This document shows, piece by piece, positions 8,375 through 15,808 of a stretch of DNA of 64,000 nt; positions within the stretch are counted from its first letter, which is position 1; each line of letters begins with the position of its first letter. The notes under the pieces were generated by a model that was given only the letters and a program-made list of their open reading frames with translations, was not told the DNA's origin and did no database searches. This DNA is from Fredinandcohnia onubensis (GTDB lineage Bacteria; Bacillota; Bacilli; Bacillales; Bacillaceae_L), in NCBI RefSeq assembly GCF_002734285.1, contig NZ_NSEA01000016.1, positions 1 to 64,000 of the forward strand, given 5' to 3'. Position numbers and translations under genes: made by a program.

Positions 8375-9984
8375 GTCGATTCACCTCTTTTTAGGGAGAT
8401 AACTGCAACGAAAAGTGTAATCGCGGCCCCCATAAGCACCCAGAGTGTATTGTCACGAAACAAATGGAATAATTCGGCTAGGGATAGAGGAATCACCTTC
8501 TTGTCGACGAACGATTCACGGTCAATGTCCCAATCCATTTTGCCGTTTTCCGATTGTATCCAAATCCCCTCTGCTTTCACTGTGTTGTTCAACATTTTCA
8601 GGTCAATCCACTGGACGCCTGGTATTTTTTCAAATTCATCTAGGATTTCAATCAGTCCCCTTGCACCCAAGAACGGATGATAGAAGCCGCCAATGACGCC
8701 GTCCCGAACAGTTGTAAAATCATGAATACGCGACTTCATTTCCTGAATTGACTGCGGATCTTCATAGCGCACATAGCGAATCGTCTCAGGCAAAAGCTGC
8801 ATGCCATGAAGATAGGTCGGTTTCGTGATATAAGGCGATTCGGTCATGATGCGCCAGTCCTTGTCTGTCAGCTGAAGCTGGCCGATGATCGTTGAAAAAT
8901 GTTCAGACAGTAGTTTATACCCGTTTTGGCTCATTGCATAATGCGGCGCCTCGAATGCGAGTGGGTAAAGCTCATACTCAACAAGATCCTGGAGCCCCTG
9001 TTGGATCCGATTTTTGATGTATTTTTGTTCATTTTGAGTAATTGGCGAGTTTCGTGTTGTGTCCCAGAATTCGAAACCATCACCGGTTTTCGTATTTTCG
9101 TATTGGTCCGTGTACCCGTGAAGAATGATGCTGCCGCCATTGTCCTGCATGTATTTGAGCGCCGCGCGAACATCAGGCGCATCCTTAATGTGGTACTCTT
9201 CGTCCGTTTGCGGGTTGAGATAGACCGGAATGACTGACACCATATACGGAATGTCGCGTCGCTCTAGGATTCTCGCAATCTCCATTAACTGCTTCGAGTC
9301 TGAAGCCGGATTGACGTCCTCCAGTCTGAGATAAGCCTGAGTGGGCGCTTGGTGTTCCGTGTTGAAGACTTCATGCAAGGCCTCCGCTAAAAAATTGGAG
9401 ATAGGCGGGAACAAATTATTTGTCGCGTAATAATATTTATTTTCCTTTTTGACTAGGAGTGGGTAGGATTCGTTGGCTTGCTTCGCTTCGATTAGAGTAT
9501 CTGCGGTGGTTTCTATTTGGATGATATTCGTAGGGTCGACTTTAATCGTTTTATTTTCTTCAGGAAGATAGAGTTCCTCGGTGTACAACTCGATTTGGCT
9601 TGCTTTTATAAATGGAAAAATCGCTTGTTGCTGTTCGATATTGAGACCAATTGACATGACGGTTCCGTTGAATGCGGCCAAGATGTCAATAACCTTGGGT
9701 GGCAGTTGTTCCTGCGTTTGTCCGTAGTAAAAAAGATGGGTCACACCCTTCATATCCCCGGCTTCAACCTCGGTGCTACTTTTGAATGAGATGTCTTCTG
9801 TAAAGTGGCTTATCAGCATGTCCAGAAGGCGCTGATGCTCATCGACTTGGTTAGTTTGCGATGAAAAGATGACCAGCACTTTCGGATCTTTCGCTGCCGC
9901 TTTCGTTGTTGGTGCATAAATGAGCCCTATCATTAGGGCAATGCTCATGATGATTTTCCAATTAATGTAGGTTCGCTGACTCAT
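8371..9984 (-). CDS. DUF2334 polysaccharide deacetylase-like membrane protein, copy 2
   Basis: 537 residues and first gene of the operon. It has a signal segment (about 10-30), then VLVIFSSQTNQV as in the paralogue, and the same motifs: YLRLEDVNPASD, VSVIPVYLNP, GGSIILHGYTDQ, LAFEAPHYAMSQNGY and GGFYHPFLG. A C-terminal membrane helix lies near 510-530. Tandem duplication with the following gene is clear from collinear motifs, but the proteins are diverged. B. subtilis has one ydaL, so the duplication is a distinguishing feature. It overlaps the next gene by 4 nt. Confidence 0.85.
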   Translation of the reverse strand: MSQRTYINWKIIMSIALMIGLIYAPTTKAAAKDPKVLVIFSSQTNQVDEHQRLLDMLISHFTEDISFKSSTEVEAGDMKGVTHLFYYGQTQEQLPPKVIDILAAFNGTVMSIGLNIEQQQAIFPFIKASQIELYTEELYLPEENKTIKVDPTNIIQIETTADTLIEAKQANESYPLLVKKENKYYYATNNLFPPISNFLAEALHEVFNTEHQAPTQAYLRLEDVNPASDSKQLMEIARILERRDIPYMVSVIPVYLNPQTDEEYHIKDAPDVRAALKYMQDNGGSIILHGYTDQYENTKTGDGFEFWDTTRNSPITQNEQKYIKNRIQQGLQDLVEYELYPLAFEAPHYAMSQNGYKLLSEHFSTIIGQLQLTDKDWRIMTESPYITKPTYLHGMQLLPETIRYVRYEDPQSIQEMKSRIHDFTTVRDGVIGGFYHPFLGARGLIEILDEFEKIPGVQWIDLKMLNNTVKAEGIWIQSENGKMDWDIDRESFVDKKVIPLSLAELFHLFRDNTLWVLMGAAITLFVAVISLKRGEST

Positions 9985-10447
9985 ATCGTTCCCTCACATT
10001 TAATGCGTCCTATCATGAGTACTCCGTCGGTATGGGCGTTGGACAAGCCTTCATGCTGTCCTCCCCTCCATTCCTCCCTCCCAGACGAAAATGGTCCTTT
10101 CGCTGAATGAAGAAATACTCATATAAGTAAAGCTATGAGCCTTTTTTCCAATTTAGTATCACAAATGAACAAGTTCTTAAAAAAGAATTTTCGGGTCACA
10201 CCCTTGTGGTTCACAGGGACAGGTCCCTTGTCCCAAAAAAGGGGTACAACTGCACCCCCTAATTTCGACATAGTTCGAGCAAGCCACCTTACTTCTTCTA
10301 CTACTTTTGTAGTATTTTGTTTGAAATGGTACTGTTTTCCATTCTTTTTCATTGCGGTGCCGATTGTTTTATGAGTAAAATTTTTTATGATATATGTCAA
10401 AAGTTAAATAAAATTAAAGATTTTTAGTTTTGGGGGGCTCTCTTTTT
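9985..10447. other. divergent intergenic region, exopolysaccharide operon / kinase-STAS gene
   Basis: Carries the leader of the minus-strand operon and the promoter region of the plus-strand kinase gene. Visible elements are a hairpin CTCATA...TATGAG followed by a T-rich run near 10114-10146, one GGGACAGGTCCC repeat at about 10208-10234, and a small palindrome ACTACTTTTGTAGT near 10300. Frames in both directions across it are translated repeat and are not called. I do not recognise a c-di-GMP aptamer here. Confidence 0.5.
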
Positions 10448-12004
10448 ATGGTTTCAAATGAAGTAAAAAATGAGGAGCAAAGGAGGGATTCTCATTTAAG
10501 CCAGTTGGCTTCGGTTGGTCAAATTGCGGCAGGGATTGCCCATGAGGTGCGAAACCCATTGACAGCAGTGAAAGGATTTTTGCAACTTCTTCAGAAAGAG
10601 GAGGAGCATGCTTATCTCGATATTGCGCAGAGTGAACTCGAAAATGCGCTTGTTACCTTGAACAATTTGCTTCAGGTGTCCAAGCCTGATTTGGAGGACG
10701 AGGACGCGCAATCGATCCATCTTGCTACAGAGCTGGAATCCATTTTAAACCTATTTTTAGAAAAATTATATGAAATTGAGATTGTGACGGACTTCCAAAG
10801 TACAGATGCAACGATTGTCGGCAAGAAAAATCAGTTTAAGAAAGCCTTTTTTAACCTGATAAAAAATGCAATTGAATCCATTGAGGGATCGGGAAACATT
10901 TCGATTACACACCGTGCTGACGAAAAGGAAGTTATGGTGATCATTCAAGATTCGGGTATCGGTATCCCGAAAGAAAAAATGAATCTCCTCGGAACGCCAT
11001 TTTTTTCAACAAAGGACGCCGGAACTGGGATGGGGCTTGCTCAGGTGTTCTCCGTGGTCTATCAGCATGGCGGTGATATTTCAGTCGAAAGCGAAGAAAA
11101 TGTCGGAACAACTTTTACAATCAAACTACCAAGGCATCACAATACGATAAATCGGGGTGTACGAAAATTGGACGTTGTATACAAAGATTCAATTAAAGAG
11201 TTTTTCCTAGCAAACAAAGTATACTTTGAAGAAAAACTGCTTGAAGAAGCCACCAACGTGAAGGATAAAATCAAGGATATTCATAGAATCGGAAATATCA
11301 ATCTTCTCGAGAACGCTCATAAACTCGTACTCTATATCGTCGAAGAGCGAGAGCATGAATTGATTACCTTCGCAAAACAAGAAGGTATCGCCTGGGCAAA
11401 AAATTCGCTGACAGTCGCGTTTAAACTTGAGTGGGTCCAAGCCATTCGCCGCACGCTTTGGGACTTTCTATACAATTATGATTTACTATCCAATACTGAA
11501 ACCAGTCGTGACGACTTCTTCTCACTTGAAAAAAGGATAAATGTTCAGCTGGACTATTTCTTTACACACTTTTTCATCAGCTATTCGAGGTTCAAGGACG
11601 AACTACTTGAGTCGCAGAGACAGCTTGTTGAAAATCTGTCTGTGCCGATCATCCCAATTAATCAAGATACGCATATCATCCCGCTAATTGGAGGAATTGA
11701 TAAAATTCGTATCTTGACAATTGAGGATAAAATTTTAGCTAGCATTGAAAATGAACATATTCGTACGCTAATTATGGATCTATCCGGTGTTGCGTTCATG
11801 GAGGATGAAGTGATTTTTCGCTTTATGAAGCTGATTGAGGGCGTTAAAATGATGGGTTGTCAAACGGTCCTCACCGGCATCCGTGCCGAAATCGTGAAGA
11901 AGATGATTGCATTGGACGTCAGTATTTCGGATATCGCGGATTCAAAAGGAACGCTGCAGCTGGCATTGAATGATTACTTATATACAGGGGTTACTGCGGA
12001 GTAG
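10448..12004 (+). CDS. histidine kinase fused to an RsbR-like STAS module
   Basis: 518 residues. ATG 10448 follows GGGGGG; a TTG start at 10430 would lie over that ribosome site. Order: a short N-terminus without sensor domain; HisKA with AHEVRNPLTAVKGFLQLL (His about 32), like sporulation kinases; HATPase with NLIKNAIESI, DSGIGIP and GTGMGLAQV (about 120-225); a helical region (about 235-390) resembling the N-terminal domain of RsbR-type stressosome proteins; and a C-terminal STAS domain (about 400-510) with LIMDLSGV and TVLTGIRAEIV. Against RsbRA from memory, the phosphorylated Thr171 position reads Asp and the Thr205 position reads Lys. It probably links phosphorelay and stressosome signalling. 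It stands alone. Confidence 0.8.
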   Translation: MVSNEVKNEEQRRDSHLSQLASVGQIAAGIAHEVRNPLTAVKGFLQLLQKEEEHAYLDIAQSELENALVTLNNLLQVSKPDLEDEDAQSIHLATELESILNLFLEKLYEIEIVTDFQSTDATIVGKKNQFKKAFFNLIKNAIESIEGSGNISITHRADEKEVMVIIQDSGIGIPKEKMNLLGTPFFSTKDAGTGMGLAQVFSVVYQHGGDISVESEENVGTTFTIKLPRHHNTINRGVRKLDVVYKDSIKEFFLANKVYFEEKLLEEATNVKDKIKDIHRIGNINLLENAHKLVLYIVEEREHELITFAKQEGIAWAKNSLTVAFKLEWVQAIRRTLWDFLYNYDLLSNTETSRDDFFSLEKRINVQLDYFFTHFFISYSRFKDELLESQRQLVENLSVPIIPINQDTHIIPLIGGIDKIRILTIEDKILASIENEHIRTLIMDLSGVAFMEDEVIFRFMKLIEGVKMMGCQTVLTGIRAEIVKKMIALDVSISDIADSKGTLQLALNDYLYTGVTAE

Positions 12005-12024
12005 GTTTTTCTTAGTTTGTCCCT

Positions 12025-12051
12025 GGGACGAGGGACCTGTCCCTCCGACCC
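12025..12051. repeat. GGGACAGGTCCC-family palindrome
   Basis: A single copy between the convergent kinase-STAS and thiolase genes, just before the shared terminator. Confidence 0.85.
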
Positions 12052-12074
12052 ACCACCTCAGCCCCCACTTAAAA

Positions 12075-12104
12075 AGGCCTTCAGAACATTTTTCTGAAGG
12101 CCTC
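12075..12104. terminator. bidirectional intrinsic terminator
   Basis: AGGCCTTCAGAA and TTCTGAAGGCCT form a 12-bp stem with a short loop, flanked by A and T tracts, between convergent genes. Confidence 0.8.
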
Positions 12105-12111
12105 GATTATT

Positions 12112-13299
12112 TTAGGACTTAGTATTTTCTATGATCATGGCAATTCCTTGGCCCCCGCCGATGCAGAGGCTGACTACTGCGTATCTTTGGCCCCGGCGTC
12201 TTAGTTCATACGCTGCTGATAGCAGAATTCGTGCGCCACTTGCACCGACTGGGTGTCCAAGTGCAACAGCACCACCATTGACGTTTGTTTTCTCTCGATC
12301 CAGTCCAAGTTCTTTTTCGACTGACAGGTATTGGGCAGCAAAGGCTTCGTTTACTTCCACCAAATCCAGATCAGCTAGAGTAAGTCCCGCACGCTCCAGT
12401 GCTTTTTTAATTGCTGGAACCGGTCCGATTCCCATGATAGTTGGGTCAACCCCCGCTACACCCCACGAAATGACTTTCGCAAGAGGTTTGAGTCCATTTT
12501 CTCGAACGGCTTTTTCACCTGCAACAACCACTGATGCAGCGCCATCATTAATGCCAGATGCATTCGCCGCGGTAACTGTTCCGTCCGATATGAATGATGG
12601 GCGCAGTTTGCTCATCGACTCCAAATTCACGTTAGGCTTGATGTGTTCATCTTTATCTATAAGAATACTACCTTTTCTCGTTTTCACCTCGACCGCGACA
12701 ATTTCTTCCGCAAATGTTCCGTTCTCGGCTGCTCTGGATGCCCTCAGGTTTGATTCGATCGCAAATTTGTCTTGTTCTTCACGAGAAATGGAATACTGTT
12801 CTGCTAGTTTTTCAGCCGTCATCCCCATACCTTTTCCTGTGTATTGGTCGGTCAGGGTTGTTAGCAGCATGTCTTCAAACTGAAGATTGCCCATTTTTGA
12901 CCCGCCAAATCGTTGTTTGAAATTCGCATACGGAGATTGGGACATGTTCTCTGTTCCCCCTGCCAGCACAATGTTGGCGTCACCTACTAAAATATGATGA
13001 GCGGCGGAAACCACTGATTGCAGACCAGACCCACAAAGGCGGTTGACCATAAACGCAGGGACTTCCTGAGGAACGCCACTATGTAGTGCGATGTGCCGAG
13101 CCAGGTAGGATGCATTTTTTTCCGTATGAATCACGTTTCCGTAAATCACGTGATCAATTTGCGCCGGGTCGACCTTAGACCGCTTCATAGCCTCAACTGC
13201 TGTCGCGCGTCCTAATTCGGTTGCCCCTGTTCCAGCAAACGATCCTCCAAAACTAGTAAACGCAGTACGAGCTCCATCAATAATAAAAATTGGTTCCAT
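12112..13299 (-). CDS. acetyl-CoA C-acetyltransferase (thiolase)
   Basis: 395 residues. Catalyses reversible thiolysis/condensation of acetyl-CoA and acyl- or acetoacetyl-CoA. Active-site motifs are complete: NRLCGSGLQ (nucleophilic Cys about 90), EVNEAFAAQ, ALGHPVGASGAR (catalytic His) and CIGGGQG (second Cys). ATG 13299 is preceded by AGGAGGTATTGTC; the open frame extends 39 codons further but has no ribosome site. It is a single-gene unit with no beta-oxidation partners next to it, so either fatty-acid degradation or acetoacetyl-CoA synthesis is possible. Confidence 0.92.
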   Translation of the reverse strand: MEPIFIIDGARTAFTSFGGSFAGTGATELGRATAVEAMKRSKVDPAQIDHVIYGNVIHTEKNASYLARHIALHSGVPQEVPAFMVNRLCGSGLQSVVSAAHHILVGDANIVLAGGTENMSQSPYANFKQRFGGSKMGNLQFEDMLLTTLTDQYTGKGMGMTAEKLAEQYSISREEQDKFAIESNLRASRAAENGTFAEEIVAVEVKTRKGSILIDKDEHIKPNVNLESMSKLRPSFISDGTVTAANASGINDGAASVVVAGEKAVRENGLKPLAKVISWGVAGVDPTIMGIGPVPAIKKALERAGLTLADLDLVEVNEAFAAQYLSVEKELGLDREKTNVNGGAVALGHPVGASGARILLSAAYELRRRGQRYAVVSLCIGGGQGIAMIIENTKS

Positions 13300-13887
13300 G
13301 ACAATACCTCCTTTTATCACTAGTTTACCATGATACCAATCATATGTAATGAATATTCTGACTAATATATATTTGGAAAGAGGCGTACATTGCTGCACAC
13401 CCAATCTTAGACTCATTCAGTTGTCTTATGTCGAATCGTGGTTGCAATTCTGTCGATTCATGGTTGCTATATTTTTGTCGAATTCTGGCTGCTCTAATCA
13501 GGGGAAGAAATATGAAAATATGAGAACTATGTATTGAAAATGAAACGCTGGGATTATGATATGTGTTTTTATGAAAGTAGGGTCACTGCGTTTCAGCACA
13601 GCAGTTGTAGGTCTTAAGTAGGATTTCTGTTTTTATAATAATCGAAAATTCGACAAAATATCTGTGAACTTGATCACATCTTTCAACATTTTTTGCAATT
13701 TTTTTAAGTTTTTTTCATTTTGATTTATTCAAACGTGAAGTTTCGCTAGACCATACGTTACATACGACACCCTTCCTATCCCCTCGTACGTGAAGTTTAC
13801 CATTTGGACTGCCCACCTTGTAACCTAGTAAATTGGTGTTACCGGCGGAATAAGTGAGGAACGCGTTCTTTAAAAGGACCATATTAC
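13300..13887. other. intergenic region between thiolase and sigma factor
   Basis: Holds three degenerate copies of a TGTCGAATNNTGGTTGC-like motif at about 13429-13495 (spacing 22 and 25 nt), a long AT-rich stretch (13620-13730), and the direct repeat ACGTGAAGTTT at 13733-13743 and 13798-13808 upstream of the sigma gene. No coding sequence is supported. Confidence 0.5.
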
Positions 13888-14367
13888 ATGGAATTTGAGG
13901 AATTAGCAGAACAGTATAAACCATTAATTTTTCAGGTGATAAAAAGCTTGCGCTTGTACGGAGACAAGGAAACATTTTTTCAGATTGGCTTGATTGGACT
14001 TTGGGAGGCGTCGACCCGCTTTAACCCTGGGAAAGGTGTTGAGTTTTCGACATTTGCCTTTTCAACCATTCGAGGGAAACTCCTGGATCATTTAAAAAAG
14101 GAAGTTCGATATCAGGAGCATTGCCAGCCTTCAGGGGAACAGATTTTTATGAATTTTGCAGATAGTTCAGAGGGTTTTCAAATGGATTTGATCGAGATGT
14201 ACGGGGAAAAATTAACGAAAAATCAGGTGAAGTGGGTTCAAGGGCGGATTATTGAGGATAAAAGTTATAAGGAAATTGCGATTGAACATGGGGTTACGGT
14301 GGAATCGGTGAAGTCGTGGGGGAAACAAGCTGTTAAAAAGTTGCGTGAAATTATTATTTTAGAATAG
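13888..14367 (+). CDS. small sigma-70 family RNA polymerase sigma factor
   Basis: 159 residues. Region 2 is recognisable in FFQIGLIGLWEASTRFNPGKG and FSTFAFSTIRGKLLDHLKK (core binding and -10 recognition). Region 4 is the C-terminal helix-turn-helix SYKEIAIEHGVTVESVKSWGKQAV. It is shorter than primary sigma factors and lacks regions 1 and 3, like ECF or SigO/YvrI-type factors. No anti-sigma gene is adjacent. ATG 13888 has only a weak upstream purine tract (AAAGGACC). The upstream ACGTGAAGTTT pair could be autoregulatory, which is inference. Confidence 0.8.
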   Translation: MEFEELAEQYKPLIFQVIKSLRLYGDKETFFQIGLIGLWEASTRFNPGKGVEFSTFAFSTIRGKLLDHLKKEVRYQEHCQPSGEQIFMNFADSSEGFQMDLIEMYGEKLTKNQVKWVQGRIIEDKSYKEIAIEHGVTVESVKSWGKQAVKKLREIIILE

Positions 14368-14387
14368 TAATCTCAGAGGTGTTTTTC

Positions 14388-14522
14388 CCAAACAAACATT
14401 TGATTGAATTGCGGTTTTGTGTTCATACAAATGTTTGTTTGAATTTTACATTAGTCAGTTTGCAAGATTGCTAGTTCAAACAAACATTTAATTGAATTTA
14501 AACAAGCGCTTGTTTGAGTTTT
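14388..14522. promoter_or_regulatory. cluster of four operator-like dyads (TCAAACAAACATTTG type)
   Basis: Elements at about 14388-14410, 14428-14449 (inverted), 14475-14498 and 14500-14522 (inverted). Aligned, they give TTCAAACAA followed by a short centre and TTGWTTGAA; the last contains the perfect palindrome AAACAAGCGCTTGTTT. The spacing and symmetry suit a TetR-like dimer acting on the gene at 14595. No such regulator gene is in the window. Confidence 0.55.
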
Positions 14523-14594
14523 AGGCTCATTTTTCGAGGATAATGAATGATTAGGATTGTGGCAATGGGCAACAATGTATGGTGAGGTGAGAAC

Positions 14595-15131
14595 ATGATT
14601 AAGAGGTTGCTGATTCTCGCAATCATTGTGGAACTTGGCGTGTTTTGGGTTGTGATTCAGGAAAAGGAAACGGTCCAAGTCCAAGTCCAAGCGACAAAAT
14701 TGCCGCAGCGCGAGCTTCATTTGGATATGAAAAAGGTCCCTGCTTCTGAACCGGATCCTGCGGTTGAAACAGCGGCGACGACTGACCCTTTGGCGGTAAT
14801 AAAAGACAAATATACGGTTGAATTTGAGAGTCTAGAGAAGGAAACAAAAAAGAAAGCGAAGGAATTGCTGGCTCAGGCCAAGGCAGACTTTATTGAGGAA
14901 TCGACTGATGGAATCGCCGCATTGCAGGTCATGAGCAGCTATTATAACGAGTTCAAGACACTGGAAAAAGATACCGATGTGGCGTTCGAGAAGATCTATT
15001 CAGAGCTCGAGGCCGAACTAGTGGCAGGCGGCTATTCGAAGGACGAGGCCACCCCATTCCGGGATGAGTACGAGGAAAAGAAGAAGAAAATGCTGAAAAA
15101 AGCACTTGAGGTTCAGGGGAGTTATGAGTGA
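14595..15131 (+). CDS. membrane-anchored coiled-coil protein, unknown function
   Basis: 178 residues: MIKRLLILAIIVELGVFWVV is an N-terminal membrane anchor or uncleaved signal, followed by a Pro/Ala/Thr linker to about 65 and a charged helical region of Lys/Glu heptads to the end, presumably outside the membrane. AGGTGAG precedes ATG 14595. I recognise no family. The four operator-like dyads immediately upstream suggest regulated expression. Confidence 0.7.
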   Translation: MIKRLLILAIIVELGVFWVVIQEKETVQVQVQATKLPQRELHLDMKKVPASEPDPAVETAATTDPLAVIKDKYTVEFESLEKETKKKAKELLAQAKADFIEESTDGIAALQVMSSYYNEFKTLEKDTDVAFEKIYSELEAELVAGGYSKDEATPFRDEYEEKKKKMLKKALEVQGSYE

Positions 15132-15142
15132 GGAAGAAAAAA

Positions 15143-15310
15143 GATTAGGTGCTGCTAACACCTAATCAACACAATTATATGCCGCAAGTGAGCCCTTTGC
15201 CCACGAACATAGAAGTGATACCAAAAAGAAGTAACTACCTAAATCCTAGGCGTGAATAGGCGGTTACTTCTTTTTGTTTTCAACACATTATTCGTTTTTT
15301 TCGCTACTAA
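15143..15310 (+). pseudogene. decayed copy of the holin-like toxin/antitoxin RNA locus
   Basis: Matches the intact locus at 15372-15620: a 5' hairpin GATTAGGTG...CACCTAATC (15143-15167), the shared AACACAATTAYATGCCGCAA segment, and a bidirectional terminator with AAGAAGTAAC arms (15223-15277). On the minus strand the toxin remnant keeps GAGGTGG and the terminal AACAAAAAGAAGTAA but has lost most of the coding sequence and the ATG. No good promoter for the RNA is visible, so this copy is probably inert. Confidence 0.65.
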
Positions 15311-15325
15311 TGCCACCTCAACAAG

Positions 15326-15354
15326 TTGAATTAAGTGGTTATTATGATTATAAT
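15326..15354 (+). promoter_or_regulatory. promoter of the antitoxin RNA
   Basis: TTGAAT at 15326-15331 and TATAAT at 15349-15354, separated by exactly 17 nt, a strong sigma-A match. Transcription would start near 15361, just before the 5' hairpin of the RNA. Confidence 0.7.
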
Positions 15355-15360
15355 AAAGAT

Positions 15361-15504
15361 ATAATAAAAAAGATCAGGTGCACCAACACCTGATCAACAC
15401 AATTACATGCCGCAAAGTGAGCGGCTAACCAATGTCTTGAGAACTACAAAAATGAAGTAATCACCCAAAATCCTTTGGACTAGGTGGGGCGGTTACTTCT
15501 TTTT
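15361..15504 (+). ncRNA. predicted antisense antitoxin RNA (RatA/SR4-like arrangement)
   Basis: From the sigma-A promoter, through a 5' hairpin GATCAGGTG...CACCTGATC (15372-15395), to the bidirectional terminator at 15454-15504, which overlaps the 3' end of the toxin mRNA. The tail-to-tail overlap copies the txpA/ratA and bsrG/SR4 arrangements of B. subtilis. The RNA is inferred from promoter, terminator and toxin position. Confidence 0.6.
15454..15504. terminator. bidirectional terminator of toxin mRNA and antitoxin RNA
   Basis: Arms GAAGTAA and TTACTTC with inner CACCC/GGGGCGG pairing, followed by TTCTTTTTG on the plus strand. Confidence 0.7.
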
Positions 15505-15597
15505 GTTTGCAACGAACAACATTACTACAATTGTGATGACCCCTAGCAAAACTAAATTAGCTTGCATTGCCACGGACATTGCCTCGTATGTCGTCAT
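15493..15597 (-). CDS. putative holin-like type I toxin peptide
   Basis: 34 residues with the family pattern: short N-terminus MTTYEAMSVAMQ, one hydrophobic membrane span, and the basic end NKKK. The ribosome site GGGAGGTGG lies 5 nt before ATG 15597. Type I toxins of this family insert in the membrane and depolarise it; translation is controlled by an overlapping antisense RNA, predicted here on the plus strand. The degenerate second copy is immediately upstream on the plus-strand side. Confidence 0.8.
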   Translation of the reverse strand: MTTYEAMSVAMQANLVLLGVITIVVMLFVANKKK

Positions 15598-15808
15598 TTT
15601 TACCACCTCCCTTCAACCAGGAAGTGGCTAACCGCCCACCCGCTTTATGTAACTGCAACTCTATTTTAACATTTCAGATAATAGATTACTAGTAAAAATA
15701 GAACGTTTGTTCCTATTTTGTTCTCCCTTCAAAAATAATATTTTTGCGCGATAACAGTTACAAGATGTGGTAGAATTATAAAAAAAATTAAAAAGGAGCT
15801 ACCCTACC

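Noticed and set aside
9985-10120. c-di-GMP aptamer upstream of the exopolysaccharide operon
   Set aside because: The GCGAAAGG segment resembled a GEMM tetraloop stem, but GGGCAAAC and ACGCAAAGC elements are absent.
10119-10400. Minus-strand ORF upstream of the kinase-STAS gene, and the plus-strand ORF opposite it
   Set aside because: Both consist partly of translated repeat (WDKGPVP, FTGTGPLSQ) and lack ribosome sites.
12131-12883. Long plus-strand ORF of 250 codons
   Set aside because: Antisense shadow of the thiolase gene with no ribosome site or motif.
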